A stretch of DNA of 56,683 bases, from contig NZ_KQ948671.1 of NCBI RefSeq assembly GCF_001514145.1, forward strand, positions 1 through 56,683. Direction: 5' to 3'. Below, in pieces: positions 1 to 8,007 of the stretch. Under the pieces are notes generated by a model. That model did no database searches. It was not told the DNA's origin and worked only from the letters and a program-made list of their open reading frames with translations. Position 1 is the first letter of the stretch, and each line of letters begins with the position of its first letter. This stretch comes from Streptomyces canus. Lineage in GTDB: Bacteria; Actinomycetota; Actinomycetes; Streptomycetales; Streptomycetaceae. The position numbers and the translations under genes are program-made.

Positions 1-1299
1 GGACGCGAAGATCGTCTTCTTCTGGCGTTCGATCGAGGACAGCAGACTGTCGACGCCCTTGGGGTTCTGCAGGAACTTCTGCAGCGAGGGCTGCATGACC
101 GTCGAGGTGAAGTCGGGACGGGAGTCACGGTCCATGAACTGGGTCAGGCTCTTGGCGCCGGTGATCATCTCGTACGCCTTCTTCTGCAGCGGCGTGTACG
201 AGGAGGTGTCGGCCTTGTTGGAGGCGGCCACCACACTGGTGTCGGACTTGAGGTAGATCTGCTCGGCCTCCGGCGTGCCCAGGTACTGCATGAGCTTGGT
301 GACGCCCGCCTTGTTCTTCGGCGACTTGCTCACCATGAAGCCGTCGGCCGGCGCCTCGACGGTGTCCTGCCCGTACGCGGAGTTGATCTCCGGGAAGGCG
401 AAGAAGTCGAGGTCGTCCAGGTCGGCCTTGTTGGTGAACTGCTGCGCCACGAAGGTGCCCAGCACGTACATGCCGGCCTTCTTGGCCACCAGGGTCTGCG
501 CCGCGTCCTGCCAGGTGCGGCCCATGAAGCCGTCCTGGTGGTAGGGCAGTATCTCGGCCCAGTGGTCGAAGACGGTCTTGACCTTGGCGTCGGTCCAGGA
601 GGCCTTGCCCGCCATCAGGTCGACGTGGAAGTCGTAGCCGTTGGTGCGGAAGTTGAGCTGGTCGAAGGTGCCCATCGCCGGCCAGGCGTCCTTGTCGCCG
701 AACGCGATCGGGACCAGGTTGTCCTTCTTCATCTGCTTGCACAGGGCGACGAAGGCGTCCCACGTGGTGGGGACCTCGTAGCCGTACTGCTTGAAGACGC
801 TCTTGCGGTAGAAGATCGCCCACGGGTAGGTGACCAGCGGCACGAAGTAGTACTTGCCGTCCGCGCCCTTGCTGAGCTTCTTCATGGCGTCGGGGAAGTT
901 GTCGCCGATCTTCTCCCACACGTCGTCGATCGGGGAGGCCAGCCCCTTGGCCGCGAAGAACTGCATGCGGTACCCGGCGAACCAGTTGAACACGTCGTCG
1001 GGCGTGCCCTGGAGGTAGGAGTTGATCTGCTCCTGGAAGGTGTTGTGGTCCTTCGTGTTGACCTTGACCGAGAGCCCCGACTGCTTCGTGAACGCCGTGT
1101 AGATCTCCCCGTACGCCTTCTTCGGCACGGCGTCCGACTGGTTCGACCCCAGCGTGACGGTCTTGGAGTCCGACGAGCTGTCGCTGCTGCCACAGGCGGA
1201 CAGCAGGGGTATGCCGGCCCCGAGCAGGGCGGCGCCGCCCATGCCCTTGAGCAGACCGCGGCGGCTGGGCGAGGGGAGGGAAGACGAGAGGTCACGCAT
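1..1299 (-). CDS. Sugar ABC transporter substrate-binding lipoprotein (3' end outside window)
   Basis: Extracellular solute-binding protein of the carbohydrate-uptake (CUT1) ABC family, expected to hand a sugar or oligosaccharide to membrane permeases encoded further left. 433 codons are visible, read from an ATG preceded by AGGAG; the reading frame runs off the window, so the C-terminus is missing. The N-terminus carries a twin-arginine motif (RRGLLK, residues 13-18), a hydrophobic stretch and a lipobox ending LLSAC (Cys36), so it should be a Tat-exported lipoprotein. Further in, segments such as DDVFNWFAG, YPWAIFYRK and PADGFMVSK are typical of the family. The ligand cannot be told from sequence. 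The neighbouring chitinase makes a chito-oligosaccharide an attractive guess only. Family assignment is strong. Confidence 0.9.
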   Translation of the reverse strand, partial: MRDLSSSLPSPSRRGLLKGMGGAALLGAGIPLLSACGSSDSSSDSKTVTLGSNQSDAVPKKAYGEIYTAFTKQSGLSVKVNTKDHNTFQEQINSYLQGTPDDVFNWFAGYRMQFFAAKGLASPIDDVWEKIGDNFPDAMKKLSKGADGKYYFVPLVTYPWAIFYRKSVFKQYGYEVPTTWDAFVALCKQMKKDNLVPIAFGDKDAWPAMGTFDQLNFRTNGYDFHVDLMAGKASWTDAKVKTVFDHWAEILPYHQDGFMGRTWQDAAQTLVAKKAGMYVLGTFVAQQFTNKADLDDLDFFAFPEINSAYGQDTVEAPADGFMVSKSPKNKAGVTKLMQYLGTPEAEQIYLKSDTSVVAASNKADTSSYTPLQKKAYEMITGAKSLTQFMDRDSRPDFTSTVMQPSLQKFLQNPKGVDSLLSSIERQKKTIFAS

Positions 1300-1352
1300 G
1301 TACGGCTCCTGAAGGCAGGGGTTCGATCATGGAGGGTTTGGAGACCGGTCGT

Positions 1353-1370
1353 AATCAACCAGAAATCAAC
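1353..1370. promoter_or_regulatory. Direct repeat in front of the sugar-binding protein gene
   Basis: On the minus strand GTTGATT occurs twice, start-to-start 11 bp apart (plus-strand AATCAAC at 1353-1359 and 1364-1370), 54-71 bp upstream of the start codon at 1299. One helical turn spacing suits a regulator binding one face of the DNA, such as a LacI, DeoR or GntR protein controlling the sugar operon. Sequence-only suggestion. Confidence 0.3.
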
Positions 1371-1499
1371 TTGACCGAACACGGTGGCGCAATGACAGCG
1401 TTATGTCAGGTCATGCGTCAATAGCTATCGGCCCGATTTGTCGAAACGTGACCGACATCCCTGCCTACCGGTGACACAGGAGCCCCGTCGGCGACGGGC

Positions 1500-2900
1500 T
1501 CAGTTGTAGGCGGCGAAGGCCTTCGAGAAGGCGAACGCGTCCTGGACGATCGAGCTGCAGGTCGCGTCGGCGGAGGGCTTCGCACCCCCGGGGCACTGCT
1601 TGTCCCGGGTGGCGGACCACATCGACAGTCCGCCCAGCCCCTTCGCCTTGGCGAAGGTCACGAGCTGGGAGGCGTCGTCGACCTTGAAGACCTCCGAGGC
1701 CACGTCGTTGACCCCGATCATCGGGGTGACGGCGACCGCGTTCCAGGCCGCGCTCTCGGACAGCCCGAGAACGCCCTTGACCTGTGCCTGGGTGGCGGTG
1801 GCGGCCTGCTCGGCGTAGGTGCCCATGTCTCCGCTGTACGCGGGCCCGTAGTCCATCGCCATGATGTTGACGGTGTCGATCTCGACGCCGTTCGCCTTGG
1901 CGTTCGCGAGCAGGTCCACGCCGTCCTGGGTGAGGCCCTCGGGCATGACCGGGAGGGTGTAGGAGACGTCGAGTCCGGGGTGCTGCGACTGGAGCTTCGC
2001 GATCGCCTGCGCCCGCCGGGTGTTCGCGGCCGTGTTCGGCAGCGCCCCGCCCTCCACGTCGAAGTCGACCTTGGTGAGGCCGTACGCGTCCACGGCCTTC
2101 CCGTACGCCGCCGCCAGCGCGTCCGCCGAGGAGCAGGTCGTGGCCAGCTCGGAGCCGGAGGCACCGCCGAAGGAGACCCGGACGTCCCCGCCCTTCGCCC
2201 GCAGCGCGCCGATCTGCTGGGCCACGGCGTCACTCGCCAGGTCGGTGACCCCGCCCCACTTGGGGGTGCAGCCGCCACCGTCGGTGACGAAGGCGAGGTT
2301 GTAGTTCTTGACGCCGGTGGACGCGGCACTCGCGACGAGGTCGAAGGCGGGGTAGAGGGAGGTGTCGACGTAGGGGGCGAAGCCGGTGCTCACCGAGGGG
2401 GAAGCGGTGGAGGTGGGCGTGGGGGTGGGTGTGGGGGTGGGCGTGGGGGTGGGTGTGGGGGTGGGGGTGTCGTTGCCGTCGGTGGCGCAGTCGGCGTCGT
2501 CCATGCGACAGCCTGTGGGGTCGCCCGAGCCGTTGACCACGAACCCGACCGTGACCGACTCACCGGCGGCCAGACCGTCGGTGTCCCACCGGGGCGGCTT
2601 CACGGTGACGTGCCGCCCGCTCACTCCGGACTCCCCGTTCCACAGGGAACCGAGCGTGGATCCGCTCGGCAGGTCGAACTCCAGCTTCCAGTCCTTGTCC
2701 ACCGCACCGCTGTTGTTGGTGACGACGTACTGCGCGGAGTAACCCGTCGACCAGTCACTGGTTCTGCTGTACGCGACGCCGACCCCGGCCGCCTGGGCGG
2801 TACCGGTGACGAGGACCGCGCCACCCCCGACCACGGCGGCGGCCACCGCCCCGCCGATCAGCTTGTTCCTGCCACTCACCTTGCGTCGATGCATGCTCAT
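1500..2900 (-). CDS. Secreted chitinase, CBM2 plus GH18
   Basis: Hydrolyses chitin outside the cell. From the ATG at 2900 the product is 466 aa: a Sec signal peptide (about residues 1-37, cut near TAQAA), a CBM2-type carbohydrate-binding module (about 38-145, with WSTGYSAQYVVTN and the Trp-containing WNGESGVSG), a Pro-Thr linker of about 20 residues, and a GH18 barrel. The barrel keeps the SxGG strand (RVSFGGASG) and the catalytic DxDxE acid block (VDFDVEGG), so it should be active. The first Asp-Gly of the longer DGxDxDxE form is replaced by Thr-Lys, as in the bacterial chitinases with a short barrel. The next Met (2894) is an equally possible start; neither has a strong ribosome-binding site. 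The linker is encoded by an unusual GT-rich tract. No DasR-like site is visible upstream. Confidence 0.9.
   Translation of the reverse strand: MSMHRRKVSGRNKLIGGAVAAAVVGGGAVLVTGTAQAAGVGVAYSRTSDWSTGYSAQYVVTNNSGAVDKDWKLEFDLPSGSTLGSLWNGESGVSGRHVTVKPPRWDTDGLAAGESVTVGFVVNGSGDPTGCRMDDADCATDGNDTPTPTPTPTPTPTPTPTPTSTASPSVSTGFAPYVDTSLYPAFDLVASAASTGVKNYNLAFVTDGGGCTPKWGGVTDLASDAVAQQIGALRAKGGDVRVSFGGASGSELATTCSSADALAAAYGKAVDAYGLTKVDFDVEGGALPNTAANTRRAQAIAKLQSQHPGLDVSYTLPVMPEGLTQDGVDLLANAKANGVEIDTVNIMAMDYGPAYSGDMGTYAEQAATATQAQVKGVLGLSESAAWNAVAVTPMIGVNDVASEVFKVDDASQLVTFAKAKGLGGLSMWSATRDKQCPGGAKPSADATCSSIVQDAFAFSKAFAAYN
2411..2469. repeat. GT-rich minisatellite-like tract encoding the chitinase linker
   Basis: The plus strand is a run of GTGGG and GTGGGGG units with an approximate 24-bp higher period; the minus strand encodes alternating Pro-Thr. 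The clustered G-runs could form a quadruplex on the non-coding strand, and the tract is a likely site of length variation between strains. Confidence 0.75.
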
Positions 2901-2974
2901 GCCGCGGCACGCTAGCGAGCCGGAATCGGGCAAATGACCTGATCAGGACGGGGGTTGAGGATCTTAGGGCGCCC

Positions 2975-4384
2975 TTAAGGAAGGGATCGGGGTCGGTTAA
3001 AGGTCGAGACCAATCTGCCCGTGCGGCGCCGACGCACCCGGTGTCCCCGGCGCACCGGTTCCCGTCCGTCCACCTGGATCCAGATCCGCACCTCGGTGCC
3101 GCCCAGCACCGACGACCCGATCCGTACGTCCCCGCCGGTCGACTCGGCGAGCCGCCGCACGATGTCCAGCCCGAGCCCGGTCGACCCGGCGCTGCCCGAT
3201 CCCCGCCCGCGCGCCATCGCGGCCTCGGGGTCACGGATGCCGGGCCCGGCGTCGGAGACGAGCACGATCACCGCGTCCTCGCCGTTGTGCACGTCGACCG
3301 CGAAGGCGGTGCCCTCCGGGGTGTGCCGGAAGACGTTGCCGAGCAGGGCGTCCAGCGCGGCGGCGAGATCCGCCCGGGCCACGGGTATGCGCACCGGCCG
3401 CTCGGTGCCGGCCACCCGCCACTTGCGGCCCTCGTCCTCGGCGAGCGCGGACCAGAACCCCATCCGCTCCCGGACCACCTCGGCCGCGTCGCACCCCGCG
3501 CCGGGCCCGGCGGCCGCCGTCTGCGGCTTGGCCTCCCGGGCGGTACGGATGATGGTGTCGACCTCGCGCTCCAGCTGCGCGACCGCGGCCCGGGTCTGCT
3601 CCGCGGCGGGCCCGTCCCCGAGCGAGGCCGCGTTGAGCCGCAGCACGGTCAGCGGGGTGCGCAGCCGGTGGGACAGATCGGCGGCCAGCTCCCGTTCGTT
3701 CGCCAGCAGTTGTACGACCTGGTCGGCCATGGAGTTGAACGCGACCGCCGCCAGCCGCAGTTCGGTCGGCCCCTCCTCCGGCACCCTCGACCCCAGCTTC
3801 CCCTCCCCCAGTTCATGGGCGCCCTCGACGAGTTTCTGAGCGGGCTGCACCATCCGGACACCGAGCCGGTCGGCGACCGCGACCGAGCCGACGACGAGCG
3901 CCATGCCGACGCCCGCGAGCACCGCCCAGGCGGTCGCGACGCCGTTGCTCACCTCGGACTCGGGGACGTACACCTCGACGACGGCTATCTCGCCGGAGCT
4001 GAGCGCGACCGGCTGGAGCAGGGTGGAGCCGCCGGGCACCTCGGTGGTGGAGGCGCGGCCCAGTTTCCGCACGGTCGCGATGTCGGCGGCGGCGGCCCGC
4101 TGCCGTCCGATGTCGACGGCCTTCTGACCGCTCTTCCGGTCGCCGTCGGCCGGTATGTGGACGGCCATCCCGGAGTCCGAGCCCGCGGAGGCGACGACCC
4201 GCTCCAACTGGTCGCGGTCGGTGGTGATGGACAGCGCCGGAGCCACGGCGGCGGCCTGCCGCTCGGCGTTGGAGAACGCGCGGTCCCGGGCCATCTCCTT
4301 GATGACGAGGCCGAGCGGGATGGCGAAGGCGACCACGACCATGGTGGTGACCGCCAGGCAGACCTTGACCAGGGCCCATCTCAC
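2975..4384 (-). CDS. Two-component sensor histidine kinase
   Basis: Membrane sensor kinase that phosphorylates the response regulator encoded just upstream. The GTG at 4384 overlaps the regulator stop by four bases (GTGA), giving 469 aa and marking translational coupling. One transmembrane segment at about residues 7-28, an extracytoplasmic region of about 120 residues, a second segment at about 152-172, then HAMP, the H-box (DLSHRLRTPL, phospho-acceptor His239), N-box (ALLGNVFRHT), G1 (SDAGPGIRD) and G2 (STGLGLDIVRRLAE). The C-terminal 35 residues are Arg-rich. Architecture is that of OmpR-partner kinases with a small extracellular domain. The signal is unknown; a cell-envelope or carbohydrate cue is possible but not shown. 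Confidence 0.93.
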   Translation of the reverse strand: MRWALVKVCLAVTTMVVVAFAIPLGLVIKEMARDRAFSNAERQAAAVAPALSITTDRDQLERVVASAGSDSGMAVHIPADGDRKSGQKAVDIGRQRAAAADIATVRKLGRASTTEVPGGSTLLQPVALSSGEIAVVEVYVPESEVSNGVATAWAVLAGVGMALVVGSVAVADRLGVRMVQPAQKLVEGAHELGEGKLGSRVPEEGPTELRLAAVAFNSMADQVVQLLANERELAADLSHRLRTPLTVLRLNAASLGDGPAAEQTRAAVAQLEREVDTIIRTAREAKPQTAAAGPGAGCDAAEVVRERMGFWSALAEDEGRKWRVAGTERPVRIPVARADLAAALDALLGNVFRHTPEGTAFAVDVHNGEDAVIVLVSDAGPGIRDPEAAMARGRGSGSAGSTGLGLDIVRRLAESTGGDVRIGSSVLGGTEVRIWIQVDGREPVRRGHRVRRRRTGRLVSTFNRPRSLP

Positions 4385-5085
4385 AGCGGCAGCCCCCCGC
4401 CCGGTGGTTCCAGCTTCACGCCGACGCCCCGCAGGGTGTGCAGATAGCGGGGCTGCGCGGCCGTCTCCCCCAACTTGCGCCTGAGCCACGACAGATGGAC
4501 GTCGATCGTCTGGTCGTCGCCGTAGGACTGCTGCCAGACCTCCGCGAGGAGTTCCTTGCGGGGCACGACCACCCCGGGCCGGGCGGCCAGGAAGGCGAGC
4601 AGGTCGAACTCGCGGCGGGTGAGGTCGAGTCGGACGCCGTCCAGCTCGGCCTGGCGGCGCAGCGGGTCGACGCTCAGGCCGCCGACGCGCAGCACGGTCT
4701 CCGGCGGCCCGTCACCGCCGGCGGCACGGGATCGCCGTAGGACGGCGGCCATGCGGGCGGAGAGGTGCTCGACCGAGAAGGGCTTGGTGAGGTAGTCGTC
4801 CGCCCCGGCGTTCAGCAGGCGGACGACCTCCGTCTCGTCGTCCCGCGCGGTGGCGATGATGACCGGGACGTCGGTGATCCCGCGCAGCATCTTCAGGGCC
4901 TCGGACCCGTCCAGATCGGGCAGTCCGAGGTCCAGGATCACCACGTCGAAACGGAAATGGGCGACCTCGCGCAGCGCCTCCAGTGCCGTGCCGACACTGC
5001 GCACGGTGTGTGCCGCGTCGGTCAGGTGCCGGATGAGCGCCGAGCGAACGAACTGGTCGTCCTCGACCACGAGCACACTTGCCAT
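4381..5085 (-). CDS. OmpR-family response regulator
   Basis: DNA-binding response regulator partnered with the overlapping kinase. 234 aa from the ATG at 5085 (a GTG at 5094 is an alternative). The receiver domain has the acidic pair (EDD, residues 8-10), the phospho-acceptor Asp52 in VVILDLGLPDLDG, and the conserved Lys in DDYLTKPF. The C-terminal winged helix contains LTRREFDLLAFLA and the recognition region QTIDVHLSWLRRKLG. It transcribes away from the small gene at 5184, with a gap of about 100 bp that must hold both promoters. Targets are unknown. Confidence 0.93.
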   Translation of the reverse strand: MASVLVVEDDQFVRSALIRHLTDAAHTVRSVGTALEALREVAHFRFDVVILDLGLPDLDGSEALKMLRGITDVPVIIATARDDETEVVRLLNAGADDYLTKPFSVEHLSARMAAVLRRSRAAGGDGPPETVLRVGGLSVDPLRRQAELDGVRLDLTRREFDLLAFLAARPGVVVPRKELLAEVWQQSYGDDQTIDVHLSWLRRKLGETAAQPRYLHTLRGVGVKLEPPGGGLPL

Positions 5086-5183
5086 GCGCGGCACCGTACG
5101 CCATGCGGGGGACCTCTTTCGGCGCCTGTGGACAACTCAGTCCGGGTGCGCTCTGTGAGGTGCCTGAGGCAGTATGGCCCGCG

Positions 5184-5684
5184 ATGCGCAGAGGACTCGT
5201 ACACGTACTGGCTTGGACGCTCGCCACGGGCGCGGCGGTCACGCTGTCGTGGTGGGGCGTCCACACGGTCATGGCGGGCACGGCCTACGATCCGCCGCGC
5301 GCCCTGCCCATCACGGCGGCCGAGGCGACGACACAGGAGTCGAAGCCGCTGGCCTCACCGAGCCCGGCGAAGCGGCCGGCCCCGTCGAAGAGCCCGGCAC
5401 CGGCGCCGAGTGCCACGTCCGCGAGGCCGACGCCCTCGAAGAGCCCTTCTCCCACGGCTTCCGGTCAGGTCAGAAGCTACGACACCGACGGCGGCCGCGC
5501 GGTCTTCGACCTCGGCGAGACGTCGGCGTCCCTGGTGTCCGCGACGCCGGGCACGGGCTGGTCGATGCAGGTGTGGAAGACGGAGTCGTGGATCCGGGTG
5601 GAGTTCTCCTCGGGCGCGGACCGGGTGTCGGTGTTCTGCACCTGGCACGACGGGCCGCCGCGGGTGGAGGTGGGGACCTACTAG
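5184..5684 (+). CDS. Small membrane-anchored or secreted protein, unknown
   Basis: 166 aa. An N-terminal hydrophobic segment (about residues 5-30) is followed by a low-complexity linker rich in Pro, Ser, Ala and Lys (about 50-95), then a compact C-terminal domain of about 70 residues ending in EVGTY. The C-terminal part has alternating hydrophobic residues, two Trp (WSMQVW, SWIRVEF) and one Cys. I do not recognise a named domain. The linker suggests the C-terminal domain is displayed outside the membrane across the wall. It lies divergent from the two-component pair, so it could be a target of that system, which is inference only. Confidence 0.7.
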   Translation: MRRGLVHVLAWTLATGAAVTLSWWGVHTVMAGTAYDPPRALPITAAEATTQESKPLASPSPAKRPAPSKSPAPAPSATSARPTPSKSPSPTASGQVRSYDTDGGRAVFDLGETSASLVSATPGTGWSMQVWKTESWIRVEFSSGADRVSVFCTWHDGPPRVEVGTY

Positions 5685-5726
5685 GGCGGCCCTTGGCAGC
5701 CGGAAAACCTGAGAGCCAACTACATA

Positions 5727-5780
5727 TTGACAGTCCACTCCCATTTGGGGGTAGCCTTTCATCAGGTTGCCCCATATGGG
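5727..5780 (+). promoter_or_regulatory. MFS/TetR operon promoter with twin operator palindromes
   Basis: A TTGACA -35 box at 5727-5732 is followed by TAGCCT at 5752-5757 as a possible -10 (19-bp spacer). Two near-identical palindromes lie across it: CCCATTTGGG at 5740-5749, between the promoter boxes, and CCCATATGGG at 5771-5780, just before the ribosome-binding site. Centres are 31 bp apart, about three helical turns. They are the natural operators for the TetR regulator encoded by the second gene of the operon. Confidence 0.65.
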
Positions 5781-5788
5781 AGGTCCAC

Positions 5789-7336
5789 ATGTCCGCGCTC
5801 GCGCTGTCCTCGTCACCCCGCCGCTGGCTCGCCCTCGCCGCGCTCACCCTGAGCGTGCTGATCGTCGGCCTGGACGGCACCGTCATCAACGTCGCCCTGC
5901 CGACCATGGCGGGCGAACTCCCCGCCGACAGCTCACAGTTGCAGTGGATCGGCGGCGGCTATCTGCTCGCCCTGTCCGTGGCGATGCTCCCGGTCGGGCT
6001 GCTCGGCGACCGGTACGGCCACAAACGGCTCCTGCTGAGCGGCATCGGCCTGTTCGCCGTCGCCTCGCTCGGCGGAGCGCTGGCCGACTCGCCCATTGAG
6101 GTCATCGCGGCCCGGGCCGTCCTCGGTCTCGGCGCCGCCGCGATCATGCCACTGTCCATGGCGATCCTGCCGCGCCTCTTCGCCAAGGAGGAGCTGCCCA
6201 AGGCCGTCGCCGTCTGGACCGCCGCCACCGCGCTGGGCATGCCCGTCGGCCCCGTCGCGGGAGGCTGGCTGCTCGACCACTTCTGGTGGGGCTCAGTGTT
6301 CCTCTTCAACCTGCCCGTCGCCGCGCTCGCCCTGTTCGCCGGCCTGTGGCTGCTGCCGCGCGACGAACGGCACGCGCGTACCGCCCCGTTCGACCTGCTT
6401 GGCACCGTCCTCGGCGGCCTCGGCGTCGTCGCCCTCGTCTACGGCACCATCCTGATCCCCCAGGACGGCTGGACGAGCCCGTCCGTCCTCGCCTCGCTCG
6501 CCGCCGCGGCCGCCCTGCTGCCCGCGTTCGTCCTGCACGAGCGCCGCACCGCCCGCCCGATCGTCGACCTGAAGCTGTTCACCGACCGCCGCTTCCTGTG
6601 GGGCACACTGATCGCCGTGTTCGTCAACTTCGCCGTGATGGGCATCCTGTTCGTCCTCCCGCAGTACCTCCAGGCCGTCCTCGGCAACGACGCCCTCGGC
6701 ACCGGCCTGCGCGTCCTGCCCCTGATCGGCGGGCTGATGGCGGCGGCCACCCTGAGCGAGTCGGTGGTCCCGCGGCTCGGCGTCCGTACGGTCGTCCCCT
6801 TCGGCCTGGCCCTGCTCTCGGCCGGGGCCCTGCTCGGCGCCACCACGGACGCTGCCGACGGCTACGGCTTCACCGCCCTGTGGCTCTCCCTCACCGGCCT
6901 CGGCTTCGGACTCGCCGTGGTGCCCGCGACCAGCCTGGTGATGGGCGCCCTGCCCACCGACCACACCGGCTCCGGCACCAGCCTCCTGGAGACCGTCCAG
7001 CAGCTCGGCTCGGTCCTCGGCGTCGCCGGCCTGGGCAGCCTGCTCGGCTACGGCTACCTGGCCCGGCTCGACACCGGCAGCCTGCCGAGGGGGGCGACGG
7101 ACGCGGCCCGCGACTCGGTCTCCGGCGCCGACGCGGTGGCGCTCCAGCTGCACGACGCGGGCCTGACGGCCTCCGCGCACGGGGCCTTCGTCCACGGCAT
7201 GAACCTGGTCCTGGTGGCCTGCGGGGCGATCGCCCTGCTCGCCGCGGTGCTGGCCGCGCGCTTCCTGCCCGGCCGCTCCACCTGCTCCCGCACGGTGGCC
7301 GGGTCCGTCCCCGAGCACGCAGAATCAGTCGCATGA
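5789..7336 (+). CDS. MFS drug exporter, DHA2 (14-TM) family
   Basis: Proton-driven multidrug or metabolite exporter in the cytoplasmic membrane. 515 aa from an ATG with a good GGGAGG site. The first helix carries LDGTVINVALPTM, the hallmark of the QacA/EmrB-type 14-helix family, followed by the cytoplasmic loop GDRYGHKRL (motif A) and ARAVLGLGAAAIMP. The motif C-like antiporter element is ALGMPVGPVAGGWL. Length and about 14 hydrophobic segments fit the family. It overlaps the downstream TetR gene by four bases, so pump and regulator are one operon behind the twin palindromes. Substrate unknown, probably an amphiphilic toxic compound. Confidence 0.93.
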   Translation: MSALALSSSPRRWLALAALTLSVLIVGLDGTVINVALPTMAGELPADSSQLQWIGGGYLLALSVAMLPVGLLGDRYGHKRLLLSGIGLFAVASLGGALADSPIEVIAARAVLGLGAAAIMPLSMAILPRLFAKEELPKAVAVWTAATALGMPVGPVAGGWLLDHFWWGSVFLFNLPVAALALFAGLWLLPRDERHARTAPFDLLGTVLGGLGVVALVYGTILIPQDGWTSPSVLASLAAAAALLPAFVLHERRTARPIVDLKLFTDRRFLWGTLIAVFVNFAVMGILFVLPQYLQAVLGNDALGTGLRVLPLIGGLMAAATLSESVVPRLGVRTVVPFGLALLSAGALLGATTDAADGYGFTALWLSLTGLGFGLAVVPATSLVMGALPTDHTGSGTSLLETVQQLGSVLGVAGLGSLLGYGYLARLDTGSLPRGATDAARDSVSGADAVALQLHDAGLTASAHGAFVHGMNLVLVACGAIALLAAVLAARFLPGRSTCSRTVAGSVPEHAESVA

Positions 7337-7941
7337 CGACGCACGAGACCTCCGCCGCGCCCCTCGGCCTGCGGGAGCGCAAGAAGCAGCAGACCCGTGA
7401 GCGCATCCGGCGCGAGGCCTACCGCCTGTTCGCCGAGCACGGGTACGAGGCGACCACGGTCGACCAGATCGCGGACGCGGCGGAGGTCTCGTCGAGCACG
7501 TTCTTCCGGTACTTCCCGACCAAGGAGGACGTGGTCATCCAGGACGAGTACGACCCCGCTCTCACCGAGGCGCTACGGTCCCGGCCCGCCGACGAGCCCG
7601 TCCTGGAGGCGATCCTGGGCACCCTGAAGGGCTCGCTCGGCGCGACGCTTCAACAGGACCGCGAGGACCTGCTCCTGCGCACCCGGCTCACCTTCGAGGA
7701 CCCGGCGCTGCGGGCCCACAACGTGGCCGAACAGGACCGCAGCGAACGGGCCATGGCCGAGGTCATCGCGGAGCGCACCGGCCGGGACCCGGCCGACCTG
7801 GAGATCAGGTGCGCGGCCGCGGCGATCATCGCCGTGTTCACCACGCTCGTACGGTACTGGGTGGAGGGCGCCGGCCAGGAAGACCTGGCGGAACTGTACG
7901 CACGCCATCTGCCGCTGCTGGCACGCGGGTTGCCCTTCTGA
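7333..7941 (+). CDS. TetR-family repressor of the adjacent exporter
   Basis: 202 aa, ATGA overlap with the exporter gene. The N-terminal 60 residues are a TetR helix-turn-helix: RERIRREAYRLFAEHGYEA, then TVDQIADAAEVSSSTFFRYFPTKEDVV. The C-terminal ligand-binding half is helical and contains RYWVEG near the end, as in the TetR_C subfamily with an MftR-like arrangement. It most likely binds CCCATWTGGG palindromes at 5740-5749 and 5771-5780 and releases them when it binds a drug-like ligand, so it represses its own operon. Confidence 0.93.
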   Translation: MTTHETSAAPLGLRERKKQQTRERIRREAYRLFAEHGYEATTVDQIADAAEVSSSTFFRYFPTKEDVVIQDEYDPALTEALRSRPADEPVLEAILGTLKGSLGATLQQDREDLLLRTRLTFEDPALRAHNVAEQDRSERAMAEVIAERTGRDPADLEIRCAAAAIIAVFTTLVRYWVEGAGQEDLAELYARHLPLLARGLPF

Positions 7942-8007
7942 GGAGAGCAGGTGGCCCTTGTGAAGAGACAAGCCCTGTGAAGGGACCGACTTCGTGAGGG
8001 GTCAGGG

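Noticed and set aside
125..919. Long minus-strand open frame of 264 codons overlapping the sugar-binding protein
   Set aside because: It is a shadow frame, Arg/Gly-rich with no family features; the true gene is in another frame and stays open to the window edge.
538..1374. 278-codon plus-strand open frame
   Set aside because: Antisense to the sugar-binding protein gene; low-complexity composition typical of GC-rich shadow frames.
1381..1425. TGACA..TGTCA inverted repeat near 1393-1408 as an operator
   Set aside because: Only 5-bp arms, and other partial dyads of similar quality occur nearby, so chance is likely.
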